Shown here piece by piece: positions 32,896 through 42,184 of a stretch of 58,923 nucleotides of DNA. A program made the position numbers and the translations under genes. The stretch covers positions 1 to 58,923 of the forward strand of contig JAFUEP010000014.1 of NCBI GenBank assembly GCA_017470345.1, given 5' to 3'. This DNA comes from Prevotella sp. GTDB taxonomy: Bacteria; Bacteroidota; Bacteroidia; Bacteroidales; Bacteroidaceae. Under the pieces are notes generated by a model, which was given only the letters and a program-made list of their open reading frames with translations, had not been told where the DNA came from and ran no database searches. The stretch's first letter is position 1. Each line of letters starts with the position of its first letter.

Positions 32896-34779
32896 ATGAA
32901 GAGAACAGCAACCATGCTCCTCGCGGCACTCCTGACGACGGCCATGCCGCTGCGGGCCCAGCAGTTCAGCCTGCCGCACGGCCTCTACAGCCAGCTGACC
33001 ACGCTGCGGCTGACGCCCAACGACCCCGATGCACAGGTCTACTACACGCTCGACTGCTCAGAGCCGACGGCCGAGAGCCTGCCCTACACGTCGCCCATCG
33101 TGCTCAGCAAGACGACCGTCGTCAGGGCCGTCGAGGTGAAGGACGGCCAGCCGCTGGAGCGCTCCGTGACGCAGACCTACGTCTTCGCCAAGTCGGTCAT
33201 CGAGCAGCCCGCCGAGCCCGAGGGGTTCCCCACCCGATGGGGTCGCTTCATCCAGACGCGCGGCACGGCCCCCGCCGACTACGAGATGGACCCGGAGCTG
33301 ACGGCCGACGCCGACGTCCGCGCCCGCATCGCCGACGCCCTCAGCGAGCTGCCCCTGCTGTCGCTCGTCAGCGACCGCGACCACTTCTTCGGCCTCGACA
33401 ACGACCCCGACCGCGGCGGCATCTACATCTACACGGGTGCGCCCATCGGCAACGGCGCCGGACGCGACTGGGTGCGCCCCTGCTCCGTCGAGCTCATGGG
33501 CGGACCGCAGCAGCACGACCTGACCACGACGTGCGCCATCACCCTGCACGGCGGCCACGGCCGCGTGCCCGAGAAGAACCCCAAGCACTCCTTCCGCCTC
33601 AGTTTTAAGGACGAATACGGGCCATCGAAGCTCAACTATCCCGTCTTCGGCGAGGAGGGCGTGGCGGAGTTCAACAAGCTCATCGTGCGCACCTTCTTCG
33701 GCAACTCGTGGCAACACTGGAAGGAGGACAGCCGCACCCGCGCACAGTACACCCGCGACCTCTGGGCCCGGCAGATGCAGCGCCGCCTGGGCCATCCCTT
33801 TGCCGACGGCATCTACGTCCACCTCTTCATCGACGGCCTCTACTGGGGCCTCTACAACCTCGCCGAGCGCATCGACGACAGCTACTGCAAGGAGCACTTC
33901 GGCGGGCGGAAAGAGGACTACGACGTCGTCAAGGTCGAGGAGCTCAGCGGCCGCCAGGTCGTCGAGGCGGCCGACGGCACGCTCGACAAGTGGGACGAGA
34001 TGATCAGCCTCGTCCGACGGGCCGCCACCGACGACGACAGCTACTTCCGCCTGCAGGGCCTCGACGCCCAAGGACAGCCCGACCCGACGCTGGAGCCCCT
34101 GCTCGACGTCGACGCCTTCATCGACTACATGCTCATCAACCACTACGGCGGCAACACCGACTGGGACATCCACAACTGGTATGCCTTCCGCAACCGCACC
34201 CGGGCCGACCGCGGCTTCCAGTTCATCTGCTGGGACACGGAGAGCATCTTCGAGAGCCTCACCGACAACCGCCTAAAGCTCAACAACGCGGGCTGCCCCT
34301 CGGAGATCTTCACCTGTCTGATGAACAACCGCCACTTCCAGGACCGCTACGTCGACCGCGCCTCAGAGTTGCTCACTGGCGACGGACAGCTGACCGAGCC
34401 GCACGTCGTAGCCCTATGGGACAGCCTCTACGCCACCATCCACAACAGCCTCTACGCCGAGTCGGCACGATGGGGCGACTATCGGCGCGACGTCCACCCC
34501 TACTCCACCCGCGGACAGTTCTACACCGTCGACGGACCCTTCGCCACGGAGCGTCAGCGCCTGCTCGACGACTACTTCCCCCGTCGCAGCGCCCAGCTGC
34601 TCAGCGACATCCGCGCCATGGGCTGGACCTCGTCGGGCATCGCACAGGTCAGCGCGCAGCCCGAGCCGCCGACCTACTACGACCTGCAGGGCCGGCGTGT
34701 CGCCCAGCCCACGCCCGGCCGCCCGCTCGCCCGCGGCATCTACGTCAGCCGGGGTCGCAAGGTCCGTATCGTCCGCTGA
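32896..34779 (+). CDS. CotH-family secreted protein with chitobiase-type domain
   Basis: 627 residues from ATG at 32896; the ATG at 32890 is equally possible. The signal peptide ends PLRAQ. Residues ~25-90 form a chitobiase C-terminal-like fold (AQVYYTLDCSEPTAESLPYT). The CotH kinase-like domain spans ~125-530: SVELMGGPQQHD, TLHGGHGRVPEKNPKHSFRL, GIYVHLFIDGLYWGLYNLAE and FQFICWDTESIFES. The last ~33 residues carry the common tail (LQGRRVAQP ... GRKVRIVR). It is divergent from the PL11 operon and shares its putative operator, so it is probably induced by the same glycan. CotH substrates in this phylum are unknown. Confidence 0.8.
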   Translation: MKRTATMLLAALLTTAMPLRAQQFSLPHGLYSQLTTLRLTPNDPDAQVYYTLDCSEPTAESLPYTSPIVLSKTTVVRAVEVKDGQPLERSVTQTYVFAKSVIEQPAEPEGFPTRWGRFIQTRGTAPADYEMDPELTADADVRARIADALSELPLLSLVSDRDHFFGLDNDPDRGGIYIYTGAPIGNGAGRDWVRPCSVELMGGPQQHDLTTTCAITLHGGHGRVPEKNPKHSFRLSFKDEYGPSKLNYPVFGEEGVAEFNKLIVRTFFGNSWQHWKEDSRTRAQYTRDLWARQMQRRLGHPFADGIYVHLFIDGLYWGLYNLAERIDDSYCKEHFGGRKEDYDVVKVEELSGRQVVEAADGTLDKWDEMISLVRRAATDDDSYFRLQGLDAQGQPDPTLEPLLDVDAFIDYMLINHYGGNTDWDIHNWYAFRNRTRADRGFQFICWDTESIFESLTDNRLKLNNAGCPSEIFTCLMNNRHFQDRYVDRASELLTGDGQLTEPHVVALWDSLYATIHNSLYAESARWGDYRRDVHPYSTRGQFYTVDGPFATERQRLLDDYFPRRSAQLLSDIRAMGWTSSGIAQVSAQPEPPTYYDLQGRRVAQPTPGRPLARGIYVSRGRKVRIVR

Positions 34780-34826
34780 GCCGTTCCCCTCCACTCCCCT
34801 GCACACCTGGCAAAAACCTGGATAAT

Positions 34827-34918
34827 GATCTTTCGTCACGGCGTGACCGCATGCCGTCACGTCGTGATTTCATGCCGTCACGTCGTGATTTCATGCCGTC
34901 ACGACGTGACGAAAGTTT
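34827..34918. repeat. 92-bp palindromic element, copy 2
   Basis: Same architecture as the copy at 13159-13250; it ends CGTGACGAAAGTTT. It lies between two genes on the plus strand. In this copy two inner units face the opposite way (CGTGATTTCATG). Confidence 0.85.
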
Positions 34919-34970
34919 CCTGCCGGCCGTCGTCAGGGTCCGGGAATAGCCCTCTCTGTCGTCATTCGGC

Positions 34971-35043
34971 ATACACTTTTCCGTCAAAACTAAAAAAAGA
35001 GGGCACGGGCCGATGGCCGTCTGACTTTTTATTCATATATTTG
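34971..35043 (+). promoter_or_regulatory. Promoter region of the hybrid regulator gene (site C)
   Basis: TATATTTG at 35036-35043 is the -7 element. ATACACTTTTCCGTCAA at 34971-34987 matches the core of sites A and B (ATAC, 2 bases, TTT, 2-3 bases, CGTCA) and lies 48 bases upstream of it. At the second CotH gene the distance is 47. The A-run and G/C-rich stretch between are also similar to those before the CotH gene. Confidence 0.5.
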
Positions 35044-35070
35044 CACCAAGAAAACTAATCAACCAGGCCT

Positions 35071-38000
35071 ATGCTCCGAAAGTCGTTCTTCATCTTGCTC
35101 ACCGTCCTGTGCCTCCACGCTGCAGCACAGGCCGTCGACCGCCGGCAGGAAGGGCCGTCGGCCGGTACAGCCGTGAGCACCCACATCAACTCGGCCGACG
35201 GACTGTCGAACGACTTCGTCATCGCCCTCGCCGTCGACGGACAGGGCTACACGTGGGTGGCCACCGAGGCCGGCGTCAACCGCATCGCAGGCAAGACCTG
35301 CCAGCCCTTCCCCACGACCGAGCAGGTGGCCGGCCACCGCATCACCGCCCTCTACTGGCACGAGCCGACCGGCCAGATGCTCATCGGCTCGGAGAAGGGA
35401 CTGACCATCCACGACCCCGCCACGGGCACGACGCAGGACCTGACCATGGCCGACGGACTGGCCCCGTCGAGCATCGACGGCATCGTCGCTGCCGGCAGCA
35501 AGGCCGGCCAGTCAGCGAAAGCCGGCGCCGTCGACGGCGACATCTGGCTGGTCTATGGCAACGGACAGGTGCAGCGCTTCGACTGCCGGAGCCACGCTGC
35601 GGGCGACCTGCCCCTGAGCCAGCTACGCAAGAACCGCTGCGCCCTCGACGACGGCGCCGGCCACCTCTACCTGGGCCACAGCCACGACGGCATGACGGTG
35701 GTCAACCTGGCCGACGGCTCGTCGCGCAACTACAGGCACCAGGCCGGCGACAGCCAAAGTCTGCCGGGCGACAACGTGCGCAAGATCTATCAGGACCACC
35801 AGCAGCGCATCTGGGTGGGCACCGACCACGGGCTGGCCCGCTTCGACCCCGCCACGGGCACCTTCAGCGAGGTGCGCCGACAGGGCGACCGCCACGACGA
35901 CAACGTCTACGACATCCTGCAGATGGCCGACGGACGCCTGTGGGTGGCCACCGACATCGGCGGCATCCGCATCCTCGACCCCGCCGCGCCGTCGCTGCGC
36001 TATGACGACACGCGGGTGAAGCTGTCGTCGAAGAACTCACGCGCCATCGTCCAGGACGAGTACGGCAACATCTGGGTGGGCCATCACAGCACGGGCGTCG
36101 ACTTCATCAGCGCCCGCCGCAGCGAGTTCAGCCTGCTCAACTTCACCGACCACGAGAACGAGCGCTACCCCATCTACGCCATCGCGCGCGACAAGGACCG
36201 CGGCTTCTGGGTGGGCACCGAGAACGAGCTGTCGCTATGGCAGGACGGGCGGATGGTGGGCTGCTGGTCCGCACGCGACGTCTCGACCCGAGAATACTCA
36301 CTGCCGCGCTGCCTGATGGCCGACGACGACGGAACGGTCTGGATCGGCGTCGACGACCAGGGTGTCTTCCGCTTCGACCGCCGCACGGAGCGCTTCGAGC
36401 AGATTCCGCTCGAGCCCGAGGGTGCCGACATCCACTCGTTTGCCAAGGACGCCGAGGGGCGCGTCTGGATAGGCAGCGAGTTCGGCGTCTACGTCTATGG
36501 CAAAGGACAGATCACGCGCCATGAGGGCATCAGCCAGACCATCCACGCGCCGGCCACGAGCATCATCCACACCGCCCCCGACCGGCTCTTCATCGCCACG
36601 CTGGGCGACGGCATCTATGCCTACGACCTGCGCACGGGCACCAGCCGCCACGTTAGCATGAGCGACGGACTGCCGTCGGGCAAGATCAACCACGTCGTCC
36701 GCCGCGGCGACCGGGGGCTGTGGCTGGCCACCGACGGCGGACTGGTCAGTCTGGACGACCCCGCCACGCTGACCGGCATCAGCACCTACGGACGCGAGGC
36801 CGGACTGGCCGACAGCCACGTGCTGGCGCTGCAGCCCGACGCAGACGGCCGCGTATGGGTCAGCACCTACGCCGGCATCTCGTGCTTCGTCGAGAACACG
36901 GGCCGTTTCTACAACTACAACCACCTGGACACCCAGCAGCCCAACGGATTCGCCAGCGGCGCCGCCATCACCGACGACGACGGCACCGTCTACTTCGGGT
37001 CGGCATCGGGCGTCTGCCGCTTCAACCCCCGCGAGATGGACAACAAGGAGCAGGTGTCGGCCGTGCAGATCGTCGCGTGCGAGGCCTACAACCCCGTGGG
37101 ACCGGGCACCGTCATCCGCCAGCTGACACCCGACGCCCGGGGGCAGGTCAGGACGACCTACCGCCAGAACACGCTGCGGCTGAACTTCACCGTGCGCAAC
37201 TATGCCCAGATGGAGCACGTGGAGTACGCCTACATGATGAAAGGCATGGACAGCAAGTGGTATGACATCGGCAACGACCACGACGTCGTCTTCCGCGGAC
37301 TGCAGCCCGGCCGCTACACCTTCATCCTCAGGGCCAAGCTGAAGAGCCAGGACTGGGACGAGGCACAGCAGACGCAGCTCAGCATCACCATCGCGCCGCC
37401 CTTCTGGCAGACGTGGTGGGCCTACCTGATCTATGCGCTGGCGCTCATCGCTTGGGCCCTGTGGCTCTCACGCTCCTACAAGCGCAAGCTGGCGCTGCGG
37501 AACTCGCTCGAGCTGGCGCGCCGCGAGAGTCAGCAGAAGCAGGCCATGAACGAGGAGCGACTCCGATTCTTCACTAACATCACCCACGAGCTGCGCACCC
37601 CCCTGACCCTCATCCTCGGCCCGCTGGAGGACCTGGCGGCCGACCGGCAGCTGACGCCCCAGACGCGCCGCCGCGTGACGATGATCCAGAAGAGTGCCGA
37701 GCAGCTGCGCAGCCTCATCAGCGAGATCCTGGAATTCCGCAAGACGGAGACGCAGAACCGCCGGCTCACCGTGGCCCGCGGCGACCTGGGGCGCTTCGTG
37801 CGCGAGATATGCGTGAACTATAAGGAGCTATACCGCAACCCGCGGGTGCAGTTCGGCTACGAAATCGCCGACGACCTGCCGGAGGTCTACTTCGACTCGG
37901 AGATCGTCACGACCGTGCTCAACAACTTCATCTCGAATGCCATCAAGTACACCCAGGAGGGCAGCATCAACGTGACGCTGAGACAGGACGGCGGACGGCT

Positions 38001-39102
38001 GACACTGAGCGTCAGCGACACGGGCTACGGCATCAAGGCCGACGCACTGCCACACATCTTCGACCGCTACTATCAGGCAAAGGGCTCGCACCAGGCTTCG
38101 GGCACCGGCATCGGACTGGCACTCGTCAAGTCGCTGGCCGACCTGCACGAGGCGGAGCTGGGCGTCGACAGCGAGGAGGGCCGTGGCAGCCGCTTCTCGT
38201 TTGCGCTGACCATCGACAACACCTACCCGCAGGCGCTCCACAAGGAGGACGTCGCCCCGCCGCTGACGGCCGGGCAGCAGGAGGTGGCGAAGGAGACGGC
38301 CGAGGGCTCCGACCAGACGCCGACGCTGCTCGTCGTCGAGGACAACGCCGACATCCGCGAATACATCGCCGAGTCGTTCTCAGACGACTTCCGCATCCTC
38401 CAGGCTGCCGACGGACAGGAGGGTGTCGAGCTGGCCACGAGCCACACGCCCGACATCATCGTCAGCGACATCATGATGCCGCGACTGAACGGCATCCAGC
38501 TCACCCGGCAGCTGAAGAACGACATCCGCACCAGCCACATTCCCATCATCCTGCTGACGGCCAAGGTGAGCGACGACGACAAGGAGGAGGGATACGACAG
38601 CGGGGCCGACTCATACCTGACAAAGCCCTTCACGGCCAAGCTGCTCGCCAGCCGCATCCAGAACCTGCTGACCGCTCGGCGGCGGCTGATGGAGAGCGTC
38701 ACCCGACATCCCGCGGCCGACGCCTCTGTGCCTGCTGACACCGCGACGGAGCCGCGGCTGAGCCGCCTCGACCAGGAGTTCCTCGACAAGCTGAACGGCA
38801 TCATCCGCGAGAACATCATGAGCCAGGACATCGACCTGCCCTTCGTCACGGACAAGATGGCCATGAGCCACAGCACGTTCTATCGCAAGGTGAAGGCGCT
38901 GACGGGCATGACGGCCGTCGAGTATATCCGCAAGTTCCGCCTGCTGCACTGCTATCAACTGCTGGAGAGCGGCGACTACAACGTCAGCGAGGCGGCCATG
39001 ATGACGGGCTTCGTGCAGATGGCTCACTTCCGCGAGACGTTCAAGAAGGAGTTTGGCATACTGCCGTCAGAAGTGATTAAGCGTAAGACTAATAAAAACT
39101 AA
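35071..39102 (+). CDS. Hybrid two-component system regulator (HTCS)
   Basis: 1343 residues. A signal peptide (ending AAAQA) is followed by a periplasmic two-propeller sensor with many reg_prop repeats (GNIWVGHHSTG; GTVWIGVDDQGVFRFDRRTE; GRVWVSTYAGISCF) and a Y_Y_Y domain (~680-780). A membrane helix lies at ~785-805. HisKA has H839 in NITHELRTPLTL, and the HATPase has GTGIGLALVKSL. A receiver has D1133 in SDIMMPRLNG, and the C-terminal ~100 residues are an AraC-type HTH. HTCS proteins bind oligosaccharides and activate glycan-utilisation genes. Here it heads an operon with lyase and hydrolase genes rather than standing alone. Confidence 0.95.
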   Translation: MLRKSFFILLTVLCLHAAAQAVDRRQEGPSAGTAVSTHINSADGLSNDFVIALAVDGQGYTWVATEAGVNRIAGKTCQPFPTTEQVAGHRITALYWHEPTGQMLIGSEKGLTIHDPATGTTQDLTMADGLAPSSIDGIVAAGSKAGQSAKAGAVDGDIWLVYGNGQVQRFDCRSHAAGDLPLSQLRKNRCALDDGAGHLYLGHSHDGMTVVNLADGSSRNYRHQAGDSQSLPGDNVRKIYQDHQQRIWVGTDHGLARFDPATGTFSEVRRQGDRHDDNVYDILQMADGRLWVATDIGGIRILDPAAPSLRYDDTRVKLSSKNSRAIVQDEYGNIWVGHHSTGVDFISARRSEFSLLNFTDHENERYPIYAIARDKDRGFWVGTENELSLWQDGRMVGCWSARDVSTREYSLPRCLMADDDGTVWIGVDDQGVFRFDRRTERFEQIPLEPEGADIHSFAKDAEGRVWIGSEFGVYVYGKGQITRHEGISQTIHAPATSIIHTAPDRLFIATLGDGIYAYDLRTGTSRHVSMSDGLPSGKINHVVRRGDRGLWLATDGGLVSLDDPATLTGISTYGREAGLADSHVLALQPDADGRVWVSTYAGISCFVENTGRFYNYNHLDTQQPNGFASGAAITDDDGTVYFGSASGVCRFNPREMDNKEQVSAVQIVACEAYNPVGPGTVIRQLTPDARGQVRTTYRQNTLRLNFTVRNYAQMEHVEYAYMMKGMDSKWYDIGNDHDVVFRGLQPGRYTFILRAKLKSQDWDEAQQTQLSITIAPPFWQTWWAYLIYALALIAWALWLSRSYKRKLALRNSLELARRESQQKQAMNEERLRFFTNITHELRTPLTLILGPLEDLAADRQLTPQTRRRVTMIQKSAEQLRSLISEILEFRKTETQNRRLTVARGDLGRFVREICVNYKELYRNPRVQFGYEIADDLPEVYFDSEIVTTVLNNFISNAIKYTQEGSINVTLRQDGGRLTLSVSDTGYGIKADALPHIFDRYYQAKGSHQASGTGIGLALVKSLADLHEAELGVDSEEGRGSRFSFALTIDNTYPQALHKEDVAPPLTAGQQEVAKETAEGSDQTPTLLVVEDNADIREYIAESFSDDFRILQAADGQEGVELATSHTPDIIVSDIMMPRLNGIQLTRQLKNDIRTSHIPIILLTAKVSDDDKEEGYDSGADSYLTKPFTAKLLASRIQNLLTARRRLMESVTRHPAADASVPADTATEPRLSRLDQEFLDKLNGIIRENIMSQDIDLPFVTDKMAMSHSTFYRKVKALTGMTAVEYIRKFRLLHCYQLLESGDYNVSEAAMMTGFVQMAHFRETFKKEFGILPSEVIKRKTNKN

Positions 39103-39118
39103 TCCAGACAAAGACAAG

Positions 39119-40447
39119 ATGAAAAGATTGTTATTCTTAGGCATGGCCATGACATGGGCTGCAGCGACAATGGCCCAGATTGGCACCCGCTTCCCTTCGG
39201 AGCGGAAAGTGATCAACGACCCGAAGACGGGCGTAGAACTCGTATTCCTCACCAGCAAGAGCGGCACGGGCGACTCGAAGATCTATCAGACCCACAACCA
39301 ATGGACGGCCGACGGCCAGTGGGTCATCTTCCGCTCCAACCGCGTCAAGGGTGAAGCCATGGCCGTCAACGAGGAGACGGGCGACATCGTCCAGGTGACC
39401 GAGGGCGGATTCACGGGCATGCTCTGCGTGGCCCGCAAGTCGATGAACCTCTACATCATGCGCACGGCCAAGGACAAGGACGGCCGGCGCACGGGCATGG
39501 AGGTGGTCGAGATCAACCTGGGCTCGCTGCTCAGCGACGCCATGGCCGGCACGGTGAAGAAGAAGGCCTACGAGCGGCTCTGCGGCACCATCCCCGCCGA
39601 GATGTGCTCCGAGGGCGACATGGCCCTCGACGGCAGCGAGGAGTTCGTCTACTTCCGACTCGACAAGGAGTTCGCCCGCAAGTATCCCATTGCCGAGCAG
39701 ATTGCCCCTAACTTCGGACCGCGGAAGATGGGCGCCGGACCCGGCGGCATCGGCAAGATGGACCTCCGCACGGGCAAGAGCGAGCCCGTCGTGGCCGTCC
39801 ACTTCAAGGTGGGCCACATCCAGGGCAACCCCTGGCATCCGGGCGAGGTCGTCTTCTGCTGGGAGACAGGCGGCAAGGCCCCCATCCGAGCATGGGTCTG
39901 CAATGCCGACGGCACGGGGCTCCGTCCTGTCTATCGCGAGACGGAGCACGACTGGGTGACCCACGAGGCGGTCATCAGTGAGGACGAGGTGGTCATGGCC
40001 ATCATCGGCCACCGCCCCATCGCCAAGGGTGAACAGAAGAAGATCGACGGGCTGGAGGACTTTGCCACGTCGGACGACTGGGGACCCTCAGGCACGAAGG
40101 AGTATGCCACGGGCATCGCCGTGGTCAATCTGCGCACACGTGAGCTGACGCTGGAGGGACAGGTGCCGGGCGACAACTTCTGGCATGTGGCAGGCTCGAG
40201 CGACGGTCACTGGGTGGCCGGCGACGACTTTGCCCGCGAGCTGTGGCTCATCGACCGCCACACGGGCGAGCGCATCCTGCTCTCGGCCGGACATAAGACG
40301 ACGGCGCGCGACCACGTCCACCCGACGTTCAAGCCCGACGGCACGGAGATCGAGATTCAGTCGGCCATGCTCTCCGACGACGGCCGCTCGATGAACATCT
40401 GCATCGTCCGTCTGCCGCAGCACCTCATCGACCGCTACAAGAAATAA
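39119..40447 (+). CDS. Oligogalacturonate lyase-like protein (PL22-type propeller)
   Basis: 442 residues, starting 16 bases after the HTCS stop. The signal peptide ends ATMAQ. The rest is a beta-propeller of the oligogalacturonate lyase type: FPSERKVINDPKTGVELVFL at the start, then THNQWTADGQWVIFRSNR, HIQGNPWHPGEVVFCWETGG, DWVTHEAVISEDEVVM and HVHPTFKPDGTEIEIQSAML. Conserved His residues in these blocks are the expected Mn ligands. Members split short oligogalacturonates into unsaturated products. The export signal is notable, since the classical enterobacterial enzyme is cytoplasmic. It fits a pectin pathway with the GH105 enzyme downstream. Confidence 0.8.
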   Translation: MKRLLFLGMAMTWAAATMAQIGTRFPSERKVINDPKTGVELVFLTSKSGTGDSKIYQTHNQWTADGQWVIFRSNRVKGEAMAVNEETGDIVQVTEGGFTGMLCVARKSMNLYIMRTAKDKDGRRTGMEVVEINLGSLLSDAMAGTVKKKAYERLCGTIPAEMCSEGDMALDGSEEFVYFRLDKEFARKYPIAEQIAPNFGPRKMGAGPGGIGKMDLRTGKSEPVVAVHFKVGHIQGNPWHPGEVVFCWETGGKAPIRAWVCNADGTGLRPVYRETEHDWVTHEAVISEDEVVMAIIGHRPIAKGEQKKIDGLEDFATSDDWGPSGTKEYATGIAVVNLRTRELTLEGQVPGDNFWHVAGSSDGHWVAGDDFARELWLIDRHTGERILLSAGHKTTARDHVHPTFKPDGTEIEIQSAMLSDDGRSMNICIVRLPQHLIDRYKK

Positions 40448-40467
40448 TAAAAAAGAGGGAAACGAAT

Positions 40468-42183
40468 ATGAAGAACAGGATTATCATATCACTGCTGGTC
40501 CTGATGGCAATATGCGGTTGCCATCAGAACAAATCGGCTGACAAGGAACTGCCGGCGGCGCCCCACCTGGAGCGCCGCGGCGACGTGACGCAACTCATCG
40601 TCAAGGGTGAGCCATGGCTGGTGCTGGGCTGCGAACTGGGCAACTCGACGTCGTCGAGCCGCGAGTATCTGGCGCCCTACTGGCAGCAACTGAAGGACGC
40701 CGGCGTCAACACGGTGCTGGCCGTCGTCTCGTGGGAACAGACTGAGCCCGAGGAGGGGCAGTTCGACTTCACCGTCGTCGACCATCTGCTGGCCGACGCC
40801 CGTGCCAACGGGATGAAGCTGGCCCTGCTGTGGTTCGGCTCATGGAAGAACGGCATCACGAGCTACACGCCGACGTGGGTGAAGCGCGACACGGGCCGCT
40901 TCCCCCTGGCCAGGACGCCCGAGGGCAAGCCGCTGCCCATCCTCACCACGCTGGGGCTGGAGACCTGCCATGCCGACGCACGGGCCTTCGCCGCCATGAT
41001 GCGCCACCTGAAGGAGGTCGACGCCCGCGAGCAGACCGTCGTGATGATCCAGATGGAGAACGAGGTGGGACTGCACGGTCATCCCCGCGACTACTGCGAC
41101 CTGGCCGAGAAGGCCTATAAGGACCAGGTGCCCAAGGCGCTGACCGACTGGCTCACGGCCCACCGGGAGACGCTGCTGCCCGAGACGCGCCAGGCGTGGG
41201 AGCAGGGCGGCTGCAAGACCGAGGGCACATGGGAGGAGGTGTTCAGCCCCGCCGACCGCGCCGCCGAGATCTTCATGGCCTGGCACTACGCCGCCTACAT
41301 GGACCGCATCACCGCGGCCGGCAAGCAGGAGTACGACCTGCCCACGTTTGTCAACGCATGGATCGTGCAGCCCGAGGACACCCGTCCGGGCAACTACCCC
41401 TCCGGCGGTCCGCAGGCCCAGAACCACGACATCTGGCGCGCCGCCGCCCCGCACATCGACATCCTCTCGCCCGACATCTATCTGAACGACTTCCCGACCA
41501 TCGTGCAGATGTATGCCCGTTCGGCGAACCCGGTCTTCATCCCCGAGTCGCGCTCAGGCCAAAACGGCGCCGCCAACGCCGCCTATGCCATCGGCGCCCG
41601 TGGGGCCATCGGCTATTCGCCCTTCGGATTCGAGCGCAACTGCTCTGCCGACGAGAACGCCACCTTCCGCAGCTTCTACCGCACGGCCGCACGCATGGCG
41701 CCGCAGCTGCTGGCCGCCCAGGCCGAAGGGCGCATCGGCGCCGCCTGGCTGAAGGGCTCAGAGCCCCTGCGGGTGAAGGACACCATCCGGCTGGGCGACG
41801 TCGACATCGTCTGCGAGCTCATCTCGAGCGGCATGCGCAACGGCGGCGCACCACAGCTGACGGGCGGCACCTACGACCCGGCGGCCATCGGCTATGCCAT
41901 CGCCATCCGCGAGACCGACGACAGCTACCTGCTGCTGGGCTCCAACGTGCGCATCACCTTCCTGCCGCACGACGGCCAGGGCATCATCGGACTGGCCAAG
42001 GTCACCGAGGGATGCTTCGACTGTCAGGGCCGATGGAAAGAGGGCCGATGGCTCAACGGCGACGAGATCCAGCTGCGCTACGACCTGCTCTATGCCGTCG
42101 ACGAGGGCTACTCGGGCCAGGGTCTGAACTTCGGCAAGGCCGAGCCGTCGCTGCAGCGCGTCGAACTGTTTAAATACGAATAG
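40468..42183 (+). CDS. GH35 beta-galactosidase lipoprotein with DUF5597 domain
   Basis: 571 residues with a lipoprotein signal (lipobox near AICGC, residues 15-19). The TIM barrel is of the GH35/GH42 type, with ERRGDVTQLIVKGEPWLVLG, SWEQTEPEEGQFDFTVVDHL and LLWFGSWKNG. The probable acid/base is E199 in MIQMENEVG and the probable nucleophile is E360 in FIPESR. The C-terminal ~150 residues look like DUF5597, as in the Cellvibrio GH35 enzyme. As a surface or periplasmic lipoprotein it would release galactose from pectic or xyloglucan-like oligosaccharides. It is third in the HTCS operon. Confidence 0.85.
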   Translation: MKNRIIISLLVLMAICGCHQNKSADKELPAAPHLERRGDVTQLIVKGEPWLVLGCELGNSTSSSREYLAPYWQQLKDAGVNTVLAVVSWEQTEPEEGQFDFTVVDHLLADARANGMKLALLWFGSWKNGITSYTPTWVKRDTGRFPLARTPEGKPLPILTTLGLETCHADARAFAAMMRHLKEVDAREQTVVMIQMENEVGLHGHPRDYCDLAEKAYKDQVPKALTDWLTAHRETLLPETRQAWEQGGCKTEGTWEEVFSPADRAAEIFMAWHYAAYMDRITAAGKQEYDLPTFVNAWIVQPEDTRPGNYPSGGPQAQNHDIWRAAAPHIDILSPDIYLNDFPTIVQMYARSANPVFIPESRSGQNGAANAAYAIGARGAIGYSPFGFERNCSADENATFRSFYRTAARMAPQLLAAQAEGRIGAAWLKGSEPLRVKDTIRLGDVDIVCELISSGMRNGGAPQLTGGTYDPAAIGYAIAIRETDDSYLLLGSNVRITFLPHDGQGIIGLAKVTEGCFDCQGRWKEGRWLNGDEIQLRYDLLYAVDEGYSGQGLNFGKAEPSLQRVELFKYE

Positions 42184-42184
42184 C

